Origin: Roseiarcus sp963835955
GTDB taxonomy: Bacteria; Pseudomonadota; Alphaproteobacteria; Rhizobiales; Beijerinckiaceae
Direction: 5' to 3'
Assembly (NCBI GenBank): GCA_963835955.1
Contig: CAWIHZ010000014.1
Coordinates: 62,001-126,000, forward strand
DNA length: 64,000 nucleotides
The number at the start of each line of letters is the position of its first letter. Position 1 is the first letter of the stretch. A program made the translations under genes and the position numbers. This document shows positions 46,901 to 54,744 of the stretch, piece after piece. A model generated the notes under the pieces. That model saw nothing but the letters and a program-made list of their open reading frames with translations, did no database searches and was not told the origin of the DNA.

Positions 46901-48581
46901 CCGGTCGCGTAGTCGCCCTGGGTGCCGACCGCGTTGAAGTTGTCGGCTTCCGCCGCGCCGCCGTTCGCGCCGCCGCTCCCGCTGGCGCCGATCGAGACGA
47001 GGCCGCCGGAGCCGCCGCCGTTGCCGCCGCCGCCGCCAATCGACTGCGCCTCGATGCCGAAAGCTTGCGTTCCGATCGTGCTGACCGCGCCCAAATTTTG
47101 GATCGTCACGGATCCGCCGTTGCCGCCGGCGCTGCCGCTTCCGCCGATCGCAACCAGACCGCCGGCTCCGCTGCCGTTGCCGCCGCCGCCGCCGATCGAT
47201 TGCCCGACAATTCCGATCGAGTACAATCCAGAAGTCGTGATTTGGCCGGCGTTCCTGATTTGGACCGTTGCGCCGTTTCCTCCGGCCTGCCCAGATGCTC
47301 CGAGCGCCACAATCCCCGACGTGCTGCCGGCGTTGCCGCCGCCGCCGCCGATCGACTGGCCGATAATGCCAAACGCGGATTGACCAGAAGTCGTTATGTT
47401 GCTGGCCGCGGTGACGTTGACAGTCCCGCCGTTGCCGCCAGTGCTGCCGCCGCCGCCGCCGGAATAGAACAGGCCGAAACCGCCGCCGCCGCTGCCGCCG
47501 GCGCCGCCGATGCTGTATGCGGCGATGCCGATGCCGTAGTCCCCAGTGGTCGAAATCGAGGTGCCCGGGGCCGTGTTGACCTGGGCCGTTCCGGCCTGGC
47601 CGGCCGTATTGCCGCTGCCGCCGCCGGAAACAAAAAAGCCCCCGCCCGCGCCGCTGCCGCCGTTGCCGCCCTGGCTGATCGCCGTAATTCCGACGTTGCC
47701 CGCGCCCGAGAGCGAAATCGAGCCGCCGACGCCGAAATTCGCCGTCGCGGTGTTGCCGAAGCCGCCCGGCCCGCCATTGCCGCCGGTGCCTCCAATGGAG
47801 CCCCCGCTGCCGCCGTTGCCGCCGGAGCCGCCCACAGTCTGCGCCAGAAGGCCGCCCTGGGTTGCACTGACCAACTGGCCGGTGAAACCGACCGTCACGG
47901 GCCCGCCGTCGATGCCGGGACCGCCGTTGCCGCCGTCGCCGATCAGGGTGGCGCTGCCGCCGTTGCCGCCTTGTGACCCGGTGGAGATGCCGAACACCGC
48001 GACGGGCGGGCTGATGGCGCTGGCGCCGCCGACGGTGACCGGGCCGCTCGTCGGCGCGACAACATGGACAGTCACTACCGGGCCGGAATTCCCGGAGGGA
48101 CCGGTTCCGGATGGCGACGTTGAGCTCGCCACGCAGCTCGCCGTCTGATTGGTGCCGTTGGTCGCGGTGCAGGTCGGAGGCTGAACGGCGTTATTGATGG
48201 CGCAGGAAGCGCCGGTAGGGTTCGCGCCGGTGTCGGTGATCTGGCATGTATATTGAGCTTGGCCACTCGCCCCACTGCCCGACTGAGCGTTCCCAACTCC
48301 CTGCAAGCTGGTCTGGCTGGGGCCTGTGGTGACGGTGTTGATCTCGAGATCGTTGATGCCCGAGGAGACGTGTTGAAGTTCCAGAATCCCGGAAGGTCGC
48401 CGGTGCATGTGTAGGTCGTTCCGCTCTGAACGCATCCAGCCTCAGCCGGAGCGGCGCCGATCAGCGCCAAGAAGCCGAGCGCAAGCGAAAGGCTAGCCGC
48501 GGCCGCGATCGTTCGGATGGCGCCGGTAGCCTGGAATGCGCGAGCGAATGCGCTTCGCTGAATCGATAGGCTCCGCTCCAT
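34965..48581 (-). CDS. giant Gly-rich-repeat autotransporter (type Va), two frameshifts
   Basis: A surface protein of about 4,538 codons. The signal peptide is residues 1-48 (SLSLALGFLALIGAAPAEA), then a Cys-rich start (CVQSGTTYTCTGDLP). The passenger has about 57 units of roughly 50-75 residues, each with a GILAQSIGGGGGNGG-like core plus a beta-helix-like TVTVNNSG part. A non-repetitive region (LTPNQQSVANAVNLIQ, YDSLSGEGVSAAEQTAFGAT) precedes the C-terminal beta-barrel, about the last 300 residues (RVWGTGFGG to a final Trp, GGLVVSW). Frames break at about 48390 (-1) and 40572 (+1); the 13,617-nt total is divisible by three, so the two shifts cancel. It lies 48 bp after the IalB-family gene. 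Role in adhesion or biofilm is inferred. Confidence 0.85.
37000..47860 (-). repeat. about 57 coding repeats of a Gly-rich beta-helix-like unit
   Basis: By direct count, cores of the type AQSIGGGGGNGG occur about 57 times, first around 47860 and last near 37020. On the plus strand each appears as a GCCGCCGCCGCCGATCGACTG-like block, so the DNA itself is highly repetitive at intervals of about 150-300 bp. Units in the middle (about 41.3-44.3 kb) form a higher-order pattern in which several different units recur together. This array explains the many long Pro/Ala-rich antisense frames here. Confidence 0.85.
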
Positions 48582-48629
48582 CTCTTTTCCCCCACTTCCA
48601 TGACGAACTCGCCGGTCACGCCCGCAAAA

Positions 48630-49229
48630 TCACTTGTCCTGCTGTTTGAAATAGACTTCCAGCGCCTCGTTCAGCCCGCGCAGGGACAGTTGCAGCGTCG
48701 CGGATTTGCCCGAGGCGTCGACCACCGTAAGTTGGCCCGCCGCCTTCGCCGGCGCGCGAAACGCCTGGACCGCTTCCTTGCTCAATTCGGCTTCGGCGAC
48801 ACAGGCCGACGGAACGCATGATCTGAAAGGCAGGTCGATCACGGACTTGCCGGCGTCGCTTTCGATCTTGACCCCCGGCGCTATCGAGACATTGACGGGG
48901 ACAAGGGCGATGATGCGGACCGGCTTGTCCCTCCCCGCGCGCGTGATCGCGATTCTCGAAAATGGCGCGGACTGACCGCGCAGAATCACCGCGGTGTCGA
49001 CTTCGCAGGCGCGCTGCGCGGCGCCCGGCGTCGAGCACATGATCGACCAGTCGCCGAAGGTTTCCGTCGTGCGGTCCGGCGCCGCGAGACCCGCCTTAGA
49101 CGTCGCCGTCGTCTTCTGCTTCGACTCTCCTGGCGCGCCGGCGGGCCCGCGCTCCTGCGCAATCGCGACAGTTGCGAATGCAGCCATCTGCGCGATCGCG
49201 GCTGCGACAAATCCTGCCCGCACCCGCAT
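48630..49229 (-). CDS. invasion-associated locus B (IalB) family protein
   Basis: A 199-residue exported protein with signal peptide (RAGFVAAAIAQMAAFATVAI, cut after AIA or AQ). The mature part matches the IalB family: FGDWSIMCSTPGAAQRACEV, VNVSIAPGVKIESDAGKSVI, LPFRSCVPSACVAEAELSKE, with four cysteines in the usual two pairs. The name comes from Bartonella, where the locus aids erythrocyte entry; in environmental Hyphomicrobiales the role is unknown. It lies 48 bp upstream of the giant autotransporter on the same strand, so they probably form one operon. Confidence 0.9.
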   Translation of the reverse strand: MRVRAGFVAAAIAQMAAFATVAIAQERGPAGAPGESKQKTTATSKAGLAAPDRTTETFGDWSIMCSTPGAAQRACEVDTAVILRGQSAPFSRIAITRAGRDKPVRIIALVPVNVSIAPGVKIESDAGKSVIDLPFRSCVPSACVAEAELSKEAVQAFRAPAKAAGQLTVVDASGKSATLQLSLRGLNEALEVYFKQQDK

Positions 49230-49557
49230 GAGTCCCCCATTCCCGACTTTCGAATCACTTTGCTTACCCTACGGAAGCCACAACGTTGACACAATGCCGA
49301 CGTGAATCGCGACTGTTGATCGTCGGTTGTTTTTTGGAAGGCGTGACATTAGGGACACAACGTCTTCGGTTGCTGGCCCCGCCTTTGCGGAATGCCGGCC
49401 TGTGCGTCTTGGCTCCAGACAAAGAGCGACAAGGCGCCAGCGCGCTCTGACAAGCAGGCTACGCCTTGAGCGACGACACGCGCGGGGCGTCATGCGGCGG
49501 CGGTTGCGCCGTCAACCGCGGCCAGGGGACGCTGAGAGGGCAGGCGGCTTCGCCGGG
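49230..49557. other. intergenic, promoter region of the IalB/autotransporter unit
   Basis: About 330 bp with no supported gene. A GGGGGACT ribosome site sits just before the ialB-family ATG (49229). An AT-richer patch with a T6 run is at about 49328-49336. No operator is recognised. Confidence 0.4.
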
Positions 49558-50127
49558 TCAGATCCGCTCGATCGTCTTCGCCGCGGCGTCGAGCGCGTCG
49601 ACCACCGCCTGAATCTGCTCGGGCGTGGCGGCGCGGCCGCGCAGCCGAACGCGAAGCGTGGCGCGCAGGTTCAGCATCGCGCGCTTGACCGAAATGAACC
49701 GGGCGTACCGCTGATCGTCGTCGTCGCCGAAACGGGCGAAAATGGCGTCGATCTGGGCCTTGTTTTCGGCGACAGCCTTTTCGCCCTCGGGGGTCAGCGT
49801 ATAGAGTTTGCGCCCCGCCTGGTCCTGGCTCGCGGTGGCGTAGCCCATCTCCTCGAGCATTGTCAGCGTCGGATAGACCACGCCCGGGCTCGGGCTGTAA
49901 TCGCCCCCGACCCGCTCGCCGAGGTCCTTGATGATCTCGTAGCCGTATCGGGGCTTTTCAGCCACCAGCGCAAGAATCACCAGCCTCAGCTCGCCGCCGT
50001 CGAACATCCGGCGCTCGCGCCCGCCGGCCCCGCCGCCGCGTCCCCGCCAGCCGTGAAAGGCACCGGGTCCGAAACTGTGATGGCCGCAGCGGTGGCGAAT
50101 TTGATCGTCAAAATGACGAAAGAACAT
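49558..50127 (-). CDS. PadR-family transcriptional regulator
   Basis: A 189-residue repressor-type regulator. The N-terminal 40 residues are Gly/Arg/His-rich (HRCGHHSFGPGAFHGWRG, GRGGGAGGRERR), then the PadR winged helix: GELRLVILALVAEKPRYGYE, IIKDLGERVGGDYSPSPGVV, YPTLTMLEEMGYATASQDQA and GRKLYTLTPEGEKAV. A C-terminal helical dimerisation part follows. ATG 50127 has AGGAGA 6 bp upstream, rejecting ATGs at 50154 and 50214. The His/Gly-rich N terminus occurs in PadR proteins that regulate neighbouring genes, but no obvious target adjoins. A palindrome at 50150-50167 suggests autoregulation. Confidence 0.9.
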   Translation of the reverse strand: MFFRHFDDQIRHRCGHHSFGPGAFHGWRGRGGGAGGRERRMFDGGELRLVILALVAEKPRYGYEIIKDLGERVGGDYSPSPGVVYPTLTMLEEMGYATASQDQAGRKLYTLTPEGEKAVAENKAQIDAIFARFGDDDDQRYARFISVKRAMLNLRATLRVRLRGRAATPEQIQAVVDALDAAAKTIERI

Positions 50128-50149
50128 TGCTTTTCTCCTGTCGCTCCAA

Positions 50150-50167
50150 GACATGTCAAGATATGTC
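50150..50167. promoter_or_regulatory. palindromic operator candidate upstream of padR
   Basis: GACATGTCAAGATATGTC, an imperfect 18-bp dyad containing the perfect palindrome GACATGTC (50150-50157), centred 31 bp before the padR start. PadR proteins typically bind ATGT/ACAT-containing dyads, so autoregulation is likely. Confidence 0.5.
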
Positions 50168-50312
50168 TCGTTAAAGAATATATCTCTCCAAGCGGCTTGC
50201 AAGGGGGCATGCAATATTCTTTTTCCGGCGCCGCGACCGACATGGATTTGGCCGCGCTGGGGCGCGCCAGATTAAGCCGCGAGGAGTCCGGGAACGCCGA
50301 CGCCGGTTCGGT

Positions 50313-50389
50313 TGGTACCGCCACCCCGGCTCGAACGGGGGACCTCTAGATCCACAATCTAGCGCTCTAACCAACTGAGCTATGGCGGC
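50313..50389 (-). tRNA. tRNA-His (anticodon GTG)
   Basis: A complete cloverleaf on the minus strand: acceptor GCCGCCA pairing with TGGCGGT, D-arm with AGCTCAGTTGGTTAGAGC, anticodon stem/loop CTAGA-TTGTGGA-TCTAG with GTG at 34-36, T-arm CCCCG-TTCGAGC-CGGGG, then A73 and an encoded CCA (50315-50313). The base before G1 on the gene strand is also G, but the discriminator is A73 and G1 faces U72, the alphaproteobacterial tRNA-His pattern that lacks the usual G-1:C73 pair. Without CCA the gene is 50316-50389. Confidence 0.95.
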
Positions 50390-50532
50390 CGGGCCGGAGC
50401 GGTCGGGAAACTAGTGGCAAAGCCGCAGGCTTGCAAGCCTTTGTCCTCGCTGTCGCGGCTGGCCCGTCGCCGGCCCGGCTTTCGATTCGGGCAATCCGCG
50501 GCCTGCCTGAATCTCCGATGAAAAGCCGCTCG

Positions 50533-51531
50533 TCAGAGCGTGAGAACGATCTTGCCGATATGGGCGCTGCTCTCCATCCGTTGGTGCGCCTTGGCGGCGT
50601 CAATGAGCGGGAAGACGGAATCGATGACCGGCCTGCAGCGCCCGGCCTCGATCAGCGGCCAGACCTTTATCCGCAACGCCCTTGCGATCGCCGCCTTTTC
50701 CGCCGGCGGGCGCGGCCGCAGGGTCGAGCCGGTGAGGATGAGGCGCTTCATCATGATCGGCCTCAGATCGACGGTCGCCTGCGGGCTGCGCAGGTAGGCG
50801 ATCTGCACGATTCGCCCGTCCATCGCCGCGGCCGTCAGGTTGCGGGCGACGTAATCGCCGCCGACCATGTCGAGAATGACGTTCGCGCCTCGGCCTTCTG
50901 TCGCGGCCAGGGTCGCGGCGACGAAATCGTCCTTTTGGTAGTTGACGCCGAGGTCGGCCCCAAGCCGCTCGCACTGCGCGGCCTTCTCGTCCGACCCGGC
51001 CGTCGCCACGACCCTGGCCCCGAACGCCTTGGCGAGCGCGATCGCCGTGGTCCCGATGCCGGAGGTCCCGCCGTGAACCAGCAGCGTCTCGCCGGCCTTC
51101 AGCCCGCCGCGGTCGAAGACGTTGGTCCAGACGGTGAAATAGGTCTCGGGGATCGCGGCGGCCTCGATCGCCGTCAGGCCGGCCGGGACCGGCAGCGCGT
51201 TGGTTTCATGCGCGAGGCAATATTCCGCGTAGCCGCCGCCGGGAACCAGCGCCGTCACCCGGGCGCCTCGGGCATGGAGGGTCGCGTTCGGCCCCCGCGC
51301 CGCCACTTCGCCGGCGACTTCGAGTCCGAGCGCGTCGCTTGCGCCGGGCGGCGGCTGATAGAGGCCCTGACGCTGCAGGACGTCGGGCCGGTTGACGCCC
51401 GCGGCCGCGACTTTGATCAGAATCTCGCCCTCGCCCGGGACCGGCCGCGGGCGGGTTTCGATCTCGAGCACCTCCGGGCCGCCAGGCCTGGCGGCGACGA
51501 CCGCGCGCATCGTCTCGATTGGGCTTGCCAT
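50533..51531 (-). CDS. NAD(P)H-quinone oxidoreductase / zinc-type alcohol dehydrogenase-like (PIG3 group)
   Basis: A 332-residue medium-chain dehydrogenase of the quinone oxidoreductase branch, which lacks catalytic zinc. Family blocks are AAAGVNRPDVLQRQGLYQPP, GASDALGLEVAGEVAARGPN, ALVPGGGYAEYCLAHETNAL, ETYFTVWTNVFDRGGLKAGE and the NADPH motif VHGGTSGIGTTAIALAKAFG. Members reduce quinones with NADPH in the cytoplasm. ATG 51531 has GGGAG 7 bp upstream and begins just before the family domain; the 440-codon frame that extends beyond it is rejected. Single gene, between the tRNA-His and a structured intergenic region. Confidence 0.93.
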   Translation of the reverse strand: MASPIETMRAVVAARPGGPEVLEIETRPRPVPGEGEILIKVAAAGVNRPDVLQRQGLYQPPPGASDALGLEVAGEVAARGPNATLHARGARVTALVPGGGYAEYCLAHETNALPVPAGLTAIEAAAIPETYFTVWTNVFDRGGLKAGETLLVHGGTSGIGTTAIALAKAFGARVVATAGSDEKAAQCERLGADLGVNYQKDDFVAATLAATEGRGANVILDMVGGDYVARNLTAAAMDGRIVQIAYLRSPQATVDLRPIMMKRLILTGSTLRPRPPAEKAAIARALRIKVWPLIEAGRCRPVIDSVFPLIDAAKAHQRMESSAHIGKIVLTL

Positions 51532-52062
51532 GTCTTGCTCCCGGAAGTTCGACGCCTGAAGGCGTTCTCGGTCAGGATCGGCGCCGGCGCAATAGGCCCC
51601 AGGCGCGCGCGGCGGTGAGCGCCCAAAAGATTTGGGCGGCGGGCTTCGCTCGCGCGTTCGCCGCAAGGTTTCAGACAAGTGGGAGACGATCGCCGCGCCC
51701 GGCGGCGACCGGTCATTGATTGCTTGAAGGCGATTCTCACGCGAAAGGGATTCGAACTCAAGGACGGTCCTCTCGGGCCGCCGCCGGAGGCGGTGCGCCA
51801 AAGGCGCATCCTTGACTTCGAATCCCTTTCGCGCCCCGCTCCGCCAAGCAAACAATGACCCAATCGCCCCTTCCCCTCTCAGGCGCTGCCCGTCGAAGAA
51901 CGGGAGAGGCGCCGTAGCGTCAGTCGCCGTCGCGGCGACGCGCGCGTTTCCTCACGGCCTCGCCTCATTTTCGCGCTTCCGTCGCTATAGCGTCGCGATC
52001 CTTGCGGCGCGCGGGAAATAGCGAAATAATGCAGGGTGGATAGGGCGCGTTTGGATGACGGA
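51532..52062. other. long intergenic region between quinone oxidoreductase and T6SS genes
   Basis: A 531-bp stretch without a supported gene. It contains a perfect hairpin CGCCCAAA/TTTGGGCG (51620-51627, 51631-51638), the large branched palindrome at 51740-51833, and at its right end the promoter region of the type VI gene set. No T-run terminators. Confidence 0.6.
51740..51833. repeat. 94-bp branched palindromic element
   Basis: Two 25-bp arms (51740-51764 and 51809-51833) are inverted copies with a single mismatch. Left arm begins CGCGAAAGGGATTCGAACTC; the right arm ends ACTTCGAATCCCTTTCGCG. The 44-bp interior holds two further perfect hairpins, CCGCC/GGCGG (51781-51785, 51789-51793) and TGCGCC/GGCGCA (51794-51799, 51803-51808). 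It is non-coding. It resembles a REP/BIME-like or miniature palindromic element; copy number elsewhere is unknown. Confidence 0.8.
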
Positions 52063-53334
52063 ATGACGCTTCGCCTTTCGATCGAGAACATGGATCGATT
52101 GCCCGACGGCGGACCGTTGCGGGTCGAGGTGAGGGGCCGCGGCCTCGACCTCGGGCGCGACTCGCATCTCGACTGGACATTGCCCGATCCGAGCCGCACC
52201 GTCTCGAGCAAGCATTGCGAGATCCGCTTTCGCGACGGCGGCTATTGGCTGCACGACGTCTCGACCAACGGCACCTTCGTCAACGGCGCGCAATTCAGGC
52301 TCGACGGGCCCTACATGCTGCGCGACGGCGACCGGCTTGGCGTCGGGCCCTACATCATCGCGGTCGCGGTCCAGGGACAAGCGGCGCCGGCGGCGGCGGG
52401 GTTTTCCGGCGTTGCCCCGGCCTCAGCGATGTCGGGCGACGTCTGGGGCGCGGTCGGGGAAGCGGCGGCGCCGGACGACCGGGCCGCCTACCGCATCCAG
52501 GAGCGCCGCGAGCGCCCGCCCGATTTTCTCGACTTCGCCGCCTCGGTGTCGCCCGCCGACCCGGTCGCCGGGATCGCCGCCGCGCCGACGCCGGGCCTCG
52601 ACGACTGGCTGAGCGCAAGGCCGGCGCCGCCGCCCCCGGTCGCGGCGCCTCCGCCGCCGCCGCCGACCCCGAGCCCACGCCGCGCGGCGCCGCCGCCGCC
52701 GCTCGCCGAGGCGCCGCCCCCCGAGCCGCGCGCGCTGGCGAGCGAAGCGGGGGCGGAGATCATCGCCCGCATCGCGCGGGCGGCCGGGATCCCCGAGGCC
52801 GCGCTCGCCGGCCGCGACCCGCGGGCGCTCGCCGAGATGATCGGCGCCGTCATCCGCTCGACCGCGCAGAACCTGGCCCAGCTCCTGGCCTCGCGCGCCG
52901 AATCGAAGACCCTCATGCGCTCGTCGAGCCGCACCATGGTGCGCGCGTTCGAGAACAATCCGCTGAAATTCGCCGCCACGCCCGATGAGGCGCTGGCGAT
53001 CATGTTCGGGCCGCCGACGCGCTCCTACCTCGACGCCAAGGCCGCGATCGAGATGAGCTTCGCCGACGTCAAGGCGCACGAGGTGCTGACCTTCGGCGCG
53101 ATGCAGGCGGCGCTGGACGCGCTGTTTGAGGATCTGGCGCCGGAGCGGATCGACCGGTCGGTCGAATCCGACCACGGCCTCGCCGGCCTGGTGGGGTCGC
53201 GCAAGGCGAAATTATGGGACATCTATCTCGAGAGGTGGCGCGCCAAGACGAAACGATCGGACGGACGCCTCGCGGAGGCCTATATGACGCTGTTCGCCGA
53301 GGCCTATGATCGGCTGCAGAAGAAGACGCCGTGA
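52063..53334 (+). CDS. tagH: type VI secretion FHA-domain protein TagH
   Basis: A 423-residue T6SS accessory protein. The FHA domain is residues 5-95 (RVEVRGRGLDLGRDSHLDWT, PSRTVSSKHCEIRF, STNGTFVNG), which binds phosphothreonine. A long Pro/Ala linker follows (about 110-225). The C-terminal T6SS-specific domain is about 230-420: FENNPLKFAATPDEALAIMF, RSYLDAKAAIEMSFADVKAH and MQAALDALFEDLAPERIDRS. In systems with PpkA/PppA, FHA phosphorylation licenses assembly; the phosphatase gene is present here, the kinase is not. ATG 52063 is chosen over 52036 by the domain start. Confidence 0.92.
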   Translation: MTLRLSIENMDRLPDGGPLRVEVRGRGLDLGRDSHLDWTLPDPSRTVSSKHCEIRFRDGGYWLHDVSTNGTFVNGAQFRLDGPYMLRDGDRLGVGPYIIAVAVQGQAAPAAAGFSGVAPASAMSGDVWGAVGEAAAPDDRAAYRIQERRERPPDFLDFAASVSPADPVAGIAAAPTPGLDDWLSARPAPPPPVAAPPPPPPTPSPRRAAPPPPLAEAPPPEPRALASEAGAEIIARIARAAGIPEAALAGRDPRALAEMIGAVIRSTAQNLAQLLASRAESKTLMRSSSRTMVRAFENNPLKFAATPDEALAIMFGPPTRSYLDAKAAIEMSFADVKAHEVLTFGAMQAALDALFEDLAPERIDRSVESDHGLAGLVGSRKAKLWDIYLERWRAKTKRSDGRLAEAYMTLFAEAYDRLQKKTP

Positions 53335-53406
53335 CCCGGCCGGGGCCGCCGGCGCGAGCGGGATAGCGAACAAAGGATCGCCGCGGCCGGAGGGGGAAGA
53401 GCGGGC

Positions 53407-54744
53407 ATGTCGTGGAACGCCAAAGTGCACTGGACCGAGGGTTTATTCCTTAGGCCGCATCATCTCCAGCAGGCCGACCGTTATCTCGAAACCGCGATCG
53501 AGAGCCGCACCCGCCATGTGACCCCCTACCCCTGGGGCTTCGCGGCGCTGGAGATCGACCGCGATCTCGCCCAGCAGAGCAAGTTCGGGCTGCGCCGGGC
53601 CTCCGGCGTCATGCCCGACGGGGGACTGTTCGATTTTCCCGGCGAAGGCCCGGCGCCAGACCCGATCGAGGTCCCGGAGGCCGCGGCGGGCCAGCTGGTG
53701 TGGCTGACGATCCCCGCCCGCGCCGCCAATTCGCGCGAGGTCAGCCCCGAAAGGGCCGAGAACGCGGCCCGCTTTGTCGTCGGCGCCGAGACCGTCATCG
53801 ACTCGACCTCGCATTTGAGGGTCGAGGAGGAGATCGAGGTCGCCTATCCGCGCCTCGCCTATGAGATCCGCAAGACCGCCAAGCCCGGCTATGCCGGGCT
53901 GCCGATCGGGCGCATCGTCGAGGTGCATGACCGGACCCTGGTGTTCGACGAGAAATTCGCCCCGCCGCTGCTGGTCTGCGCCGCCCATCCGACAGTCGAG
54001 GGCTGGCTCGACCGCGTCATCGGCTGGATCGGAAACAAGCTCGACGAGCTGGCGCGCTTCGCCAGCGACGCGACCGCGGGCGGCGGCTTGCAGAGCGCCG
54101 ACTATCTGATGCTGCAAATGCTGAATCGGGAGATCCCGGTCCTGAAGCATTTCCGCTCCTCGCGCTACGTCCATCCGGAGCGCCTGTACGAGGAGCTGCT
54201 GCGGATCGCAGGCGAGCTCGCGACCTTCGCCACCCAGGAACGGCGCGCGCGCGAATATGGCGTCTACAATCACGACGATCTGGAGAGCGTCTTCGCTCCC
54301 GTCCTGCGCGACATCCAGGATTTCCTCAGCGCGCGGCTGGATCGCCGGGCCATTCGTCTCGAACTGATCGAGCGCGGGCCCAACGCCTATATTTCGACGA
54401 TCAAGGACCGTACGCTGTTCCGCAACGCGACGCTGGTGCTGGAAGTGTCGGCGCGCCGGCCGCTGACCGAGATTCAGCAGAATCTCCCGGCCTTCCTCAA
54501 GGTTGGGCCGAACACCAAGATGAACGAGATCGTGCACGCGCATCTGCCCGGCGTCGCGGTCGTGCATCTGCCGACGCCGCCGCCGCAAATTCGCGCCATC
54601 AGCGATCACGTCTATTTCTATCTGGACCGGACCTCGCCGCTGTGGCCCGAGTTCAGCGTCGCCAGCGCGATCGGCATGCATTTCGCCGGCGACTGGCCCG
54701 AACTCCAGATGGAGCTGTGGGCGGTCAGGGAAGACAGGCGATGA
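53407..54744 (+). CDS. tssK: type VI secretion baseplate protein TssK
   Basis: TssK is the trimeric adaptor that docks the baseplate to the TssJLM membrane complex. The 445-residue protein has the family start NAKVHWTEGLFLRPHHLQQA, PWGFAALEIDRDLAQQSKFG, PPLLVCAAHPTVEGWLDRVI and the C-terminal domain HLPGVAVVHLPTPPPQIRAI and HVYFYLDRTSPLW. Length is typical. ATG 53407 is preceded by GGAGGGGGAAGAG. The stop overlaps the tssL start by 4 bp (ATGA). No other baseplate gene is in the window. Confidence 0.96.
   Translation: MSWNAKVHWTEGLFLRPHHLQQADRYLETAIESRTRHVTPYPWGFAALEIDRDLAQQSKFGLRRASGVMPDGGLFDFPGEGPAPDPIEVPEAAAGQLVWLTIPARAANSREVSPERAENAARFVVGAETVIDSTSHLRVEEEIEVAYPRLAYEIRKTAKPGYAGLPIGRIVEVHDRTLVFDEKFAPPLLVCAAHPTVEGWLDRVIGWIGNKLDELARFASDATAGGGLQSADYLMLQMLNREIPVLKHFRSSRYVHPERLYEELLRIAGELATFATQERRAREYGVYNHDDLESVFAPVLRDIQDFLSARLDRRAIRLELIERGPNAYISTIKDRTLFRNATLVLEVSARRPLTEIQQNLPAFLKVGPNTKMNEIVHAHLPGVAVVHLPTPPPQIRAISDHVYFYLDRTSPLWPEFSVASAIGMHFAGDWPELQMELWAVREDRR

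Noticed and set aside
46576..47976. 466-codon plus-strand frame and similar Pro/Ala-rich frames from 41 to 48 kb
   Set aside because: Same cause: reverse of the GGCGGC repeats. No ribosome sites or domains.
34965..48581. Regularly spaced repeats considered as a CRISPR array
   Set aside because: Repeats are in frame, code for Gly-rich units, and spacers are similar to one another; no cas genes.
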